From Nanobdellota archaeon (GTDB taxonomy: Archaea > Nanobdellota > Nanobdellia > Pacearchaeales > GW2011-AR1), in NCBI GenBank assembly GCA_018816625.1, contig JAHIVR010000201.1:1-23515 (forward strand): 23,515 nt of DNA, read 5' to 3'. Below are positions 8,127-15,392 of this stretch, piece after piece; positions within the stretch are counted from its first letter, which is position 1, and every line of letters starts with the position of its first letter. A program made the position numbers and the translations under genes. The notes beneath the pieces are model-generated. The model worked only from the letters and a program-made list of their open reading frames with translations. It did not search any database and was not told the origin of the DNA.

Positions 8127-9029
8127 TTATTCTTGTTTTTCCAAACAATCTGAAAACGGGATGTATTTTTGAATTACAACTCCTTTTTTATTCTTAGAAG
8201 CAAAGGAAGAATGCAAAAGAATTTTTTCACATCTTGGCCCGGGAACAAGTTCTCCTTTAACTAAAAAGAAAGTGTTTCCCGTAAATTTCTCCTTATTTCT
8301 TTCTAATAAAAGTATCCCTTTTTTGTTTAGGTGTATCTCTAATTCTTTGGAATCTTCATTAAAACTATCTTCAGAATGATATAAACTTCCTTTTAATGGC
8401 ATCTTTAATATCAGGGGGAATATAATCTGAGCAGAAGAGAAACAAGCATCATAAAGTATTCTCCCCCTCTCAAGACCCTGAACTATTTTTGAATCCGTAG
8501 AACGAAGATAATCCAGAGAACCCCCATCCGTTATAGAATAATTAGAGCTTCCAGATAAAAATTTTTTAAAATATTTTGAAGGAAGGGAAGAGGTTAAACC
8601 CAGTGCATTAAAAAACCCTTGGGAGATTTTTTCTTCTTCATCAACTACAAGAATTTCCTCTGCTACCTCTCCCAGCAAGGCCTGTTCTGGAGTTAGATTA
8701 GAAGGATTATAGCCAGAAATTAATTTGGCTAGTATTTTGTCTTCCTGTTCTCCACAAATACAAACCAAAAGATATTCTTTTTCAGTTCCTTCTGGTTTCA
8801 ATACAATAGAAGCTGACACCCCCATGTTTGCAACAATAAACCCCCCACTGGAATTAAGCTGTTGGGCCATTATTTCTGGATCTATGGGAATCCTATGGGA
8901 AATCATCGTTGGAAAATCTATCTCTAGCCCATATTCTTGGGTTTTAACGAACTTTCCGCTCCTTGAAATTATCTTTCTTCTTGAAGAAAAAGAAGGATGT
9001 TTTTTTCCTAAGATGTTTGGTAAATTCAT
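8127..9029 (-). CDS. Uncharacterised protein, weakly Nudix-like
   Basis: 300 aa, soluble, no clear family. Residues about 65-90 (MGVSASIVLKPEG, then EYLLVCICGEQED) resemble the first strands of a Nudix fold. They are followed by GEVAEEILVV, which resembles the REUxEExGU core of the Nudix box, but the spacing to an upstream Gly/Glu does not match and the leading Arg is Gly. The C-terminal half shows no motif I recognise. It may be a diverged Nudix protein or an unrelated fold. The ATG at 9029 is supported by a strong TATA-like element about 26 nt upstream. It stands alone between the SDR gene (convergent) and an FkbM gene (divergent), within the glycan region. Confidence 0.6.
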   Translation of the reverse strand: MNLPNILGKKHPSFSSRRKIISRSGKFVKTQEYGLEIDFPTMISHRIPIDPEIMAQQLNSSGGFIVANMGVSASIVLKPEGTEKEYLLVCICGEQEDKILAKLISGYNPSNLTPEQALLGEVAEEILVVDEEEKISQGFFNALGLTSSLPSKYFKKFLSGSSNYSITDGGSLDYLRSTDSKIVQGLERGRILYDACFSSAQIIFPLILKMPLKGSLYHSEDSFNEDSKELEIHLNKKGILLLERNKEKFTGNTFFLVKGELVPGPRCEKILLHSSFASKNKKGVVIQKYIPFSDCLEKQE

Positions 9030-9046
9030 TTAAAAAGAAATTTGGA

Positions 9047-9060
9047 TATATTTTTAAATC
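9047..9060 (-). promoter_or_regulatory. TATA box of Nudix-like gene
   Basis: Minus strand reads GATTTAAAAATATA, centred about 25 nt before the ATG at 9029; one of the strongest TATA matches in the window. Confidence 0.6.
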
Positions 9061-9088
9061 TTTATATGTATTAAACATACATAAATCA

Positions 9089-9096
9089 TTATAAAA
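9089..9096 (+). promoter_or_regulatory. TATA box of first FkbM gene
   Basis: TTATAAAA centred about 29 nt before the ATG at 9122, in the leaderless configuration common in this window. Confidence 0.55.
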
Positions 9097-9121
9097 CCCG
9101 TTTCTATAAAATTATTATAAA

Positions 9122-9889
9122 ATGGGCCTCTATCACCAGATATCAAAACTTATGCCAGAGGGAAAACTTAAAAATAGGTTTAGAAATATCTTTTACAAAA
9201 TATCAAATTCCATAACTCTTGGCACTAAGATGCTTATCTTAAACAAGGAAAGGGGAATAAAAGGGAGGTTTCACAAGCCTCTTTTTGTAAGATATAGTGA
9301 TTGTTTGGAAGAGTTGCCTGGATATGTTGGTAAATATGTTCCACAAAAAGGAGATGTTGTTGTTGATGCTGGGGCTTTTGTTGGTAACTTTGCTGTTTAT
9401 GCTTCGAAGCTTGTTGGTCCAGAGGGGAAAGTGATTGCTTTTGAACCAGAGGAATCGAATTATAGATTATTAAAGAGGAATATAAAACTAAACAAATTGA
9501 AGAATGTAATAGTTATTAAAAAAGGACTTTGGCACAAAGACGATTTATTAAAATTCAAAACAAAAGGACCAGAGAGTTGTCTTGCTGATTTTGATAAAGA
9601 GGAAAATCTCTCAAACACGATATCGGTTGTCTCTCTTGATTCTTTCTTTAAGAGAAATAGAATAAAAAAATTGGATTTTGTAAAAATGGATATAGAGGGT
9701 GCTGAAATAAGAGCAATAGAAGGAATGAAAAATCTTATGCAAGCTAATAAAATAAATTTTGCAATAGCTTCCTACCATATCGTGGAGGGTAAGCAAACCT
9801 GTATAAAATTAGAAAAAATGTTTAAAGAGATGGGATATAAAAGTAATACTGGTTACCCCAGGCATCAAACAACCTATGCTTCTAAATAA
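9122..9889 (+). CDS. FkbM family SAM-dependent methyltransferase
   Basis: 255 aa. FkbM/Methyltransf_21 pattern: motif I VVVDAGAFVGNFAVYASKLVG (about residues 79-99, written here over its key part DAGAFVGNF), VIAFEPEESNYRLLKRNIKLN, and the late DFVKMDIEGAEIRAIEG. FkbM enzymes O-methylate sugars and polyketides; in polysaccharide loci they usually methylate a glycan residue. The N-terminal ~60 residues are a family-variable region. It is convergent with a second FkbM gene, with only 2 nt between the stop codons. The start is supported by a TATA box 29 nt upstream. Confidence 0.9.
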   Translation: MGLYHQISKLMPEGKLKNRFRNIFYKISNSITLGTKMLILNKERGIKGRFHKPLFVRYSDCLEELPGYVGKYVPQKGDVVVDAGAFVGNFAVYASKLVGPEGKVIAFEPEESNYRLLKRNIKLNKLKNVIVIKKGLWHKDDLLKFKTKGPESCLADFDKEENLSNTISVVSLDSFFKRNRIKKLDFVKMDIEGAEIRAIEGMKNLMQANKINFAIASYHIVEGKQTCIKLEKMFKEMGYKSNTGYPRHQTTYASK

Positions 9890-9891
9890 AA

Positions 9892-10653
9892 TCAGGTTTT
9901 CCTGGCATAAACCATATCATGAGGCCAAGAGGTATTCAATCTTTTAACCTTAAAATTATTCTTTACTAGGAAGGCTATCAAACTATCTGGAGAGTATTCT
10001 GTTGAGCTGTGCAATTCCATACTTATGTTTTGTATTTTATTTAGAATTTGTTTAGGCGTCTTGAATAAAATCTCGTATTCTGAACCTTCACAGTCGAGTT
10101 TTAAAAGTTTTACTGTTTTTATTTTGTTTTGGATAAATATGTCTTTGAGAGTTACGCAGTTTACTTTTTCTACAATAGAATTGCCCCTTGTCCCATAAAA
10201 AGAATGGGAACCTTCTCCAAAAATTTCTGAATGTATCTTTATTTCTTTTGTTGTTTTCTTAGACCATACCGCTTGTTTGAAAGGAAAAACATTCGGGAAA
10301 TCATTTAATAGTATATTTTCTTTTAATAAATTAAAATTTGTGTTTGTTGGTTCAAAAGAGTATATTTTTCCTTTTGGCCCTACATTTTTAGCTGCGGCAA
10401 TAGAGAAAACCCCCGCATGAGCCCCAATATCAATTATAGTATCTCCTTCTTCTAATAATTTTCTCTGGTAAATATCATAGTTATATATGTGGTTTATGAT
10501 GTTAAAGCTTGTGCTAAATACTTTGTGTTTGGTGCCGTTTCTTAATCGATAAACAGAAATTTTCTTTTTATTTATGCGTAATTTGTTGGCAAACCATAAA
10601 TAATAATTTTTAAGCAAACAAATAATTTTAAAAAATGTTTTAAATTGTGACAT
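9892..10653 (-). CDS. FkbM family SAM-dependent methyltransferase (second copy)
   Basis: 253 aa from ATG 10653. A GTG at 10674 in frame would add seven residues, but a TATA-like element is centred exactly 26 nt before the ATG, so the ATG is chosen. Motifs: IIDIGAHAGVFSIAAAKNVG, IYSFEPTNTNFNLLKENI, and VKLLKLDCEGSEYEILF, with SMELHSSTEYS near the end. Probably O-methylation of a sugar in the local glycan. It follows the flippase gene on the same strand by 55 nt and has its own promoter. It is clearly a paralogue by family of the neighbouring convergent FkbM gene but diverged in the N- and C-terminal thirds, so the two likely methylate different positions. Confidence 0.88.
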   Translation of the reverse strand: MSQFKTFFKIICLLKNYYLWFANKLRINKKKISVYRLRNGTKHKVFSTSFNIINHIYNYDIYQRKLLEEGDTIIDIGAHAGVFSIAAAKNVGPKGKIYSFEPTNTNFNLLKENILLNDFPNVFPFKQAVWSKKTTKEIKIHSEIFGEGSHSFYGTRGNSIVEKVNCVTLKDIFIQNKIKTVKLLKLDCEGSEYEILFKTPKQILNKIQNISMELHSSTEYSPDSLIAFLVKNNFKVKRLNTSWPHDMVYARKT

Positions 10654-10673
10654 CCCTTTACATCTCCCATACA

Positions 10674-10685
10674 CTTTAAAAATAT
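10674..10685 (-). promoter_or_regulatory. TATA box of second FkbM gene
   Basis: Minus strand reads ATATTTTTAAAG, centred about 26 nt before ATG 10653. It decides the start codon in favour of 10653 over the GTG at 10674. Confidence 0.5.
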
Positions 10686-10708
10686 TTAGATAAAAAGATA
10701 ATTTATTT

Positions 10709-12055
10709 TTATTTTTTGCTTACTGCCATTAGACACCCTAAATAAAAAAACCTACTAATTACTGTTGCTACGGCCACTCCAAGTACCGAATAATAATATC
10801 CGTATTCCAAAGTCCAGACTATGAAGAAATAATTAAGAATAACATTTAATAAAACCGCAACCACTAAAAATTTGGCTACTATCTTTTGTTTTGATATTGA
10901 TATTAAATAGGAGGTGTGCATTGTGGTTAGTGGCCCACTAAGGAGTAAAAGCGACAAAATCCTTAGGACATCTGTTGCAAGAATGTAATCCCTTCCGAAA
11001 ACTATCTGCACTATATATGGGGCTAAGAGAAGTGTCCCAATTATTCCCATTAATGAAAAGAAAATTGTTACCCTTATTGATTTCTTTAACATCTCTTTTA
11101 ATTTTCCTCCCTTTAGTCTACTAAAAATTGGGAACATTACAAAAGAGAAGGTAATAAGAGCGGCTGCTGAAGTCATAAGGCTGAATGCGGCCCGATAGTA
11201 TCCTATAAATTCGGCAAGAACATATCCCCCGAGCATAAGAATATCTACATATCCAAAAACTATTGCCGAAAGAGCGGTTGCGGATAAGGGGATTATAAAT
11301 CCTTTTATATGTTTCTTCTCTACCTCTGGAAGGTTTTCTTTCTTTTCATTTAAGAAAGTTATTTTCTTTTTCATTAAAAAGAAAATGAAGATAAGGGAAA
11401 GAAAATAAGTTAGAGATACAGAGAACATTATTAAAAAAACATTTAACTCTAGGGAAACAGAATATTTTAGTGAAAGAATAATGGTTGCCGGAACAAGAAT
11501 TAATCTAGCTATTTGAAAGAATATTTCTTTAAGAAGAATTGGTTTAAAATTATTTGAGGCCTGGAAAAGTCCTTCAATAAAATTAATGAAACTTAGGGAA
11601 ATTATGAAAAAACCTCCAGAGACTAGAGCTAGAAAAACTGGTTTTTGAAAGAAGGCCTCTGCTAAAAACTTTGACAATAGGGCCAGAAGAATAGTTACTC
11701 CAAGCACCAAAAAAATCTTTATTTTTAAAAGATATGCAGAATAATTTTTTGCTTTTTTAAGTTTGTTTTTACCCAAAAATTTAGAAACAAACATGATTGT
11801 GGTTTGTTGTATCCCCAAATCTGCAAAAGCCGTAAATAAAACAACTGTAGAAAGAGCCAGGCTATACAACCCAAATAATTCTGGCATTAAAAGTCTGGCA
11901 ATGATTATAGTAAAAATAATTGATCCAACCTTCCCAGCAAGAGTTGTTGAGAATTGAAATAATCCATTCTTTACTGCCATCCCAGTATATCCTTTAAATT
12001 TTCTTTCTTTTATAAGATGTAATAGTGAAAAAAAACTATCTTGATTCTCTCCCAT
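10709..12055 (-). CDS. Polysaccharide/lipid-linked glycan flippase (Wzx/MATE-like)
   Basis: 448 aa, polytopic membrane protein with about 12-14 hydrophobic segments from residue ~28 on. The opening GLFQFSTTLAGKVGSIIFTI followed by IARLLMPELFGLYSLALSTV is typical of the RfbX/Polysacc_synt (MOP) family. The family moves lipid-linked oligosaccharides from the cytoplasmic to the outer face of the membrane. The gene is the likely export step for the glycan made by genes 1-10653. It lies 48 nt after the small YdjM-like gene on the same strand, with a TATA-like AAATAAAAAG about 25 nt before its ATG, so it can be transcribed on its own. The first ~25 residues are polar and cytoplasmic. Confidence 0.88.
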   Translation of the reverse strand: MGENQDSFFSLLHLIKERKFKGYTGMAVKNGLFQFSTTLAGKVGSIIFTIIIARLLMPELFGLYSLALSTVVLFTAFADLGIQQTTIMFVSKFLGKNKLKKAKNYSAYLLKIKIFLVLGVTILLALLSKFLAEAFFQKPVFLALVSGGFFIISLSFINFIEGLFQASNNFKPILLKEIFFQIARLILVPATIILSLKYSVSLELNVFLIMFSVSLTYFLSLIFIFFLMKKKITFLNEKKENLPEVEKKHIKGFIIPLSATALSAIVFGYVDILMLGGYVLAEFIGYYRAAFSLMTSAAALITFSFVMFPIFSRLKGGKLKEMLKKSIRVTIFFSLMGIIGTLLLAPYIVQIVFGRDYILATDVLRILSLLLLSGPLTTMHTSYLISISKQKIVAKFLVVAVLLNVILNYFFIVWTLEYGYYYSVLGVAVATVISRFFYLGCLMAVSKK

Positions 12056-12073
12056 TATAAGAAAAAAATAAAT

Positions 12074-12086
12074 CTCTTTTTATTTG
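12074..12086 (-). promoter_or_regulatory. Possible TATA box of flippase gene
   Basis: Minus strand reads CAAATAAAAAGAG, centred about 25 nt before ATG 12055. Weaker than others because the whole spacer is AT-rich. Confidence 0.35.
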
Positions 12087-12103
12087 TTTGCTATCTAAAA
12101 TAT

Positions 12104-12568
12104 CTATCTTTCTTTAATAAGATCCCAAGTGGTTGGCCTAAAGAACTCATAAATTAAAGAAATCCTCTTGATCTGGTGTTCTTTAATAAAAATATATGAG
12201 ATGTCTAGGACAAGATGAAGAGTCATTCCTATCAAAATAAAATAAAAATAAGAATGAATAAAAATACCTGCTAAAAAAAATAAAATAAGAATTTCCGCTC
12301 CATGAAAAATATTTGGACCAAGAAACAATCTTTTCCTTTTTTCAAGGCTTAATGCAAGAGTTTTTTTTTCTAACATAACATGCCACTGGTAAGCTTTTTT
12401 TAAACTAAAAGATTTTTTCCTATAAACAAATTCCAGATAGTGATCAAACTCTATTAAAAAACTAGATAAGAAAACAATAAAGGCTTCAGTAAAAGTTACT
12501 TTAGGAAAAACAAAAAGAAGCACGAGGGCCAAAAGAAGGCCCAGTACTATGTGTTTTAAAGGTCTCAT
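12104..12568 (-). CDS. Small integral membrane protein, YdjM/DUF457-like
   Basis: 154 aa with several hydrophobic segments (roughly residues 6-22, 26-40, 90-110, 113-130). The pattern LIEFDHYLEFV (an acidic-histidine pair after the second helix), FHGAEILIL, and HLVLDISYI recalls the YdjM-type membrane-bound putative metal hydrolases, where spaced His/Asp residues line the membrane; the match is by eye only. The ATG overlaps the secD stop as ATGA, so it is translationally coupled to secD, which suggests a link to protein export or the envelope. Function unknown. Confidence 0.6.
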   Translation of the reverse strand: MRPLKHIVLGLLLALVLLFVFPKVTFTEAFIVFLSSFLIEFDHYLEFVYRKKSFSLKKAYQWHVMLEKKTLALSLEKRKRLFLGPNIFHGAEILILFFLAGIFIHSYFYFILIGMTLHLVLDISYIFIKEHQIKRISLIYEFFRPTTWDLIKER

Positions 12569-14094
12569 TTATCCTCTATCTTTTTTACAATATCTGTAAA
12601 GGCTGGTCTTGTAATTAAAACTCCCGTAGTTATCCCAATGATTGTTGTTATTGCAAAACCTTTCAATAATCCGGCACCCGCCCATAAAAGAGGTAGAAGA
12701 GATACTAGGGCCGTAAAGTAAGCTCCAAGAATAATTGCAAAGGCTCTCTTCATCCTTTGTTTAATACTTAGATATTTGGAGTGTTTGGCCTCATCCATTA
12801 TGATTATCTGTTGGTCTATTCCTGTTCCTATCGTGGCCAAAATACCTGCAATACTCGGAAGGTCTAAATTCCACTCAATAAGAGAGGCTACCCCCAAGAT
12901 AATGATTACTTCAGAGAAACTTGTGAGTAAAAGTGCAAGAGAAGATTTAAAATTCCTGTATCTAATAAAAACAACTATTGCTACTGCTAAAAGTGCTGTT
13001 ACTCCGGCAATAACTATCGCGTTTATGAACTCCTTCCCTAATACTGGAGAAATTGTGTCTAACTTTACTATTTCTAGTTTATAAGGAAGGCTTCCTGTAA
13101 TCAATACGGTTTGAAGATTCTTCATTGAGGCTTCTGCATTGTCTATTGCTTCTTGTCTTGTTGTCCCGGAACCAGAGCCGGATATAGAAATTTGGGTTGT
13201 AATTATTCCTCTTAAATCCTCACTTATGAGTAAAGAATCAACTAAAGTATCATCAACATAAAGATTAAGTTTTTCTGAGAGGTAGTTGCCCTGAGCAGTT
13301 GAATTGGTTGAGAGATCCCTAGTAATATTTGCATGTCTTTCTGCTGCCTCTTCGCTTAAATAAATAGAAAAACGGAAGTTACAAAACTCTCCTCCCTGAT
13401 CGGAAGGGAAACAGGATTCAATACCCGCACATGTTGCGTCATTCCTACAAACAGAAGCGATGTCTCTATTTCCACCTATGAAAACTGTTTCATTACCTAT
13501 CTTTGCTTCGAATTTCCCTTGTTTTGAGATTAGCTCTTGGAGATCTTTGGGAGTTGCTCCAGCTATCTCAACCAACATAAAATTATTTCCACTTAAATCT
13601 GAAACTGGAACAACATTTACATCGGCAATTCCATAAACATTCAGCCTGTTGCTAACCGTTGCTACCAGATCATTTACCTCGTCATTAGACAGTTTTTTTC
13701 CTTCTGCCTGGATAAGAGCTCTTGAACCCCCTGCTAAATCAAGACCTAATTTGAGGTTTGTTGCTGGAATTTCTGCAACAGTTATGTTTGGAAGATGTGG
13801 AGAGAATAAAATTATCTCAACATCTTGGACTTTAAAGATAGTTTTAACACTTTGCTCTCCAAACTGTTTTTCTCCCATGATAGAAGAGTAATCTTCTAAA
13901 CTAGAAACGGGTTTGTCATCTATAGCAGTTATTATCTGTCCCTGTCTTAATCCTTGTTCAAAGGCTGTTGAATTGACCTCAATACTAGTAACAACTATCC
14001 CTTTTTCAAAACTAGGAATTCCAAATATAGATATGAGAGAAAGGGCCAGTACAATTATTAAGAGCCATATTTTCCAAGTAAAATTGAACTTCAT
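12565..14094 (-). CDS. secD: Protein-export membrane protein SecD, with N-terminal PDZ-like domain
   Basis: 509 aa from ATG 14094, which overlaps the secF TGA as ATGA; an upstream ATG at 14124 inside secF is rejected. After one TM helix (about 8-26), residues ~31-100 (GIVVTSIEVNSTAFEQGLRQ with GQIITAIDDKPV) look like a PDZ domain. Then come the family's LGLDLAGGSRALIQAEG (116-132), VSNRLNVYGIADVNV, and GSGSGTTRQEAIDNA. Five C-terminal TM helices of the RND type include VLGKEFINAIVIAG and IEWNLDLPSIAGILATIGTG. SecD works with SecF to drive late protein translocation using the proton gradient. Four cysteines (216, 222, 228, 238) in the extracytoplasmic part may form disulfides. Confidence 0.93.
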   Translation of the reverse strand: MKFNFTWKIWLLIIVLALSLISIFGIPSFEKGIVVTSIEVNSTAFEQGLRQGQIITAIDDKPVSSLEDYSSIMGEKQFGEQSVKTIFKVQDVEIILFSPHLPNITVAEIPATNLKLGLDLAGGSRALIQAEGKKLSNDEVNDLVATVSNRLNVYGIADVNVVPVSDLSGNNFMLVEIAGATPKDLQELISKQGKFEAKIGNETVFIGGNRDIASVCRNDATCAGIESCFPSDQGGEFCNFRFSIYLSEEAAERHANITRDLSTNSTAQGNYLSEKLNLYVDDTLVDSLLISEDLRGIITTQISISGSGSGTTRQEAIDNAEASMKNLQTVLITGSLPYKLEIVKLDTISPVLGKEFINAIVIAGVTALLAVAIVVFIRYRNFKSSLALLLTSFSEVIIILGVASLIEWNLDLPSIAGILATIGTGIDQQIIIMDEAKHSKYLSIKQRMKRAFAIILGAYFTALVSLLPLLWAGAGLLKGFAITTIIGITTGVLITRPAFTDIVKKIEDK

Positions 14095-15011
14095 CTTTTT
14101 TTCTCCTTGTGTTCTACATACCATTTAAGGATGGACACATTGGTTATCCAAGTATTAACCAGATCAAATGCAAGCCCTATAACCAGAACAGTGAATATTT
14201 GTGTTAAAATAACAGAAAAAGAACTTACGACAAAGAGTGCCACTGTAACTGCCAAAAGCGATGTTAGAGTCATTGTTGTTCCTGTTTTAAATGCCCCCAT
14301 AATCCTATTATTTAATGAGCCTTCATCTCTCTTCAATAGGCGGGTTGTAAGTAGGATGTCTGTGTCAACAGAATAACCTATAAGCATTAGGAAAGCCACA
14401 ATTCCTGCTGTAGACATTTGCATTCCAAAAATATCTACTAAGGCAAGAGTCATTACAATATCGGCAAAGGCGGAAATGATTACTGCAGCAGAAGGAATTG
14501 CTGTTCTAAAAATAATAAAAACAACTATTGCCATAAAGAAGAATGCAATTAAAATAGCAATTAAAAGTTGTTTTTGAAAACTTTCGCTCAAACTAGAACC
14601 AGTAAACTCAAAACTACTGTTTTCCTCGTTTAACTCGTGCCCAAAATACTCTTCCAAAACTTTTTTTGTTGTTTCTCCATCCGCTTTTGTCTGGATAATT
14701 ATTGCTTTTTGCTCCCTTGTAACAAGATCATAAATTTCTCTTGTATGTATTCCCTCTAGCTTATCTGCTAAATCTACTTTTAACTGCTCAGCATTCTCTT
14801 TGTCATAAATTGTTGCGCTTGTTCCTCCGGTCAAAGAGATGTCTTTATTAAAAAAATCCCCGTGTGTTGCATAAAAACTTGAGATAATTATTATTGATGC
14901 CACTAAAAGCCCTAATGGAATTAAGAGCATTAACTTATAGTTTCTATCGTGCCAATTTCCAATTTTTGTTGGTATTTCTTGTTTTGGTGTTTCTTCCATT
15001 TTATTTGGCAT
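14091..15011 (-). CDS. secF: Protein-export membrane protein SecF
   Basis: 306 aa. One N-terminal TM helix (about 29-48), the extracytoplasmic segment with DISLTGGTSATIYDKENAEQ, and five further helices starting at FQKQLLIAILIAFFFMAIVV. FADIVMTLALVDIFGMQMST and LMLIGYSVDTDILLTTRLLK are diagnostic of SecF. It pairs with SecD, encoded next with a 4-nt overlap; the secF-secD order is the usual archaeal one. An alternative ATG lies four codons in (14999). Unlike most genes here, there is no TATA box at about -26; the best candidate is at 15120-15130, which would give a leader near 90 nt that carries palindromes. Confidence 0.95.
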   Translation of the reverse strand: MPNKMEETPKQEIPTKIGNWHDRNYKLMLLIPLGLLVASIIIISSFYATHGDFFNKDISLTGGTSATIYDKENAEQLKVDLADKLEGIHTREIYDLVTREQKAIIIQTKADGETTKKVLEEYFGHELNEENSSFEFTGSSLSESFQKQLLIAILIAFFFMAIVVFIIFRTAIPSAAVIISAFADIVMTLALVDIFGMQMSTAGIVAFLMLIGYSVDTDILLTTRLLKRDEGSLNNRIMGAFKTGTTMTLTSLLAVTVALFVVSSFSVILTQIFTVLVIGLAFDLVNTWITNVSILKWYVEHKEKKR

Positions 15012-15067
15012 GCGCGGACCGTAGACAGACTCATTGTGGAATCTCTATGGGTGGTACTTTTTCATTT

Positions 15068-15087
15068 CTTACGTAAGTTTTACGTAA
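15068..15087. promoter_or_regulatory. Twin TTACGTAA palindromes, possible operator
   Basis: CTTACGTAAG (15068-15077) and TTACGTAA (15080-15087) are both perfect palindromes with centres 11 bp apart, about one helical turn. They fall just downstream of the predicted secF transcription start (~15098), where a bound dimer pair could repress. Confidence 0.4.
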
Positions 15088-15119
15088 CATTTGAGCATGA
15101 TTGTGTGTGATCTTTAGAT

Positions 15120-15138
15120 ATTATAAATCTTATGGAGG
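15120..15138 (-). promoter_or_regulatory. Promoter-like module, copy 1 (candidate secF promoter)
   Basis: Minus strand holds CTCCATAAGATTTATAAT; the GATTTATAA part matches the TATA style of other genes here. A start near 15098 would give secF a leader of about 88 nt. Copy 2 is at 15262-15280. Confidence 0.4.
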
Positions 15139-15168
15139 GCTTATCAAATGTGTTATGGTAACACGCCC
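15137..15168. other. Bulged hairpin / interrupted inverted repeat
   Basis: Inner stem GTGTTA-TGG-TAACAC (15150-15164) is flanked by GGGC (15137-15140) and GCCC (15165-15168). These form a 10-bp interrupted stem with a one-sided 9-nt bulge. It could fold in RNA of either strand or act as an operator. Confidence 0.45.
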
Positions 15169-15256
15169 ACGCCGTGAATGTACCCTTTTTGGTATAATTG
15201 GGGGGCCTATAATTTCTTAAGCTGATCTCATGTTTATTCAACTTGTCGTTGCTGTC

Positions 15257-15299
15257 CAACATTTATAAATCTTGTGGAGAAATTTATGGATAAATGTTG
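15257..15299. repeat. 10-bp perfect inverted repeat with 23-nt spacer
   Basis: CAACATTTAT (15257-15266) and ATAAATGTTG (15290-15299). The left arm includes part of the second promoter-like module, and an internal ATTTAT offers a competing pairing. Confidence 0.45.
15262..15280 (-). promoter_or_regulatory. Promoter-like module, copy 2
   Basis: Minus strand holds CTCCACAAGATTTATAAA, one base different from copy 1 over the CTCC..TTATAA core. It includes the palindromic TATA ATTTATAAAT, so it could fire either way. A minus-strand start near 15240 would transcribe the palindromic region. Confidence 0.35.
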
Positions 15300-15310
15300 T
15301 CATGAATTTC

Positions 15311-15332
15311 TTAAAATCATCTGGTTTTTTGT
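15311..15332 (+). repeat. 22-nt direct repeat, left copy
   Basis: Perfectly repeated at 15789-15810; begins TTAAAATCATCTGG and ends in a T-run plus GT. Flanking bases differ on both sides, so the repeat is exactly 22 nt. Confidence 0.85.
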
Positions 15333-15392
15333 TTTTGAAAATATATTAATGAGTATAATAATAATTAAAAAAGACATTTTATAGTTATTGGT

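Larger units (their letters stand above)
15012..15392. promoter_or_regulatory. Gene-free 381-bp region upstream of secF, rich in palindromes and promoter-like modules
   Basis: No supported gene. It contains two TTACGTAA palindromes, a bulged hairpin at 15137-15168, two near-identical TATA-containing modules (15120-15138 and 15262-15280), a 10-bp inverted repeat (15257-15299) and one 22-nt direct-repeat copy (15311-15332). The 15012-15210 part is visibly richer in G+C than nearby spacers. It could hold the long secF leader, a small RNA, or both. Confidence 0.5.

Noticed and set aside
10654..10674. GTG start for the second FkbM gene
   Set aside because: The TATA-like element would then overlap the start; ATG 10653 is spaced correctly.
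12776..13084. 102-aa plus-strand ORF opposite secD
   Set aside because: Antisense shadow of a well-supported secD; no independent promoter or motif.
15080..15262. 60-aa minus-strand ORF upstream of secF
   Set aside because: It covers the palindromic regulatory region, has no recognisable protein character and its start lies within the second promoter-like module; treated as chance.
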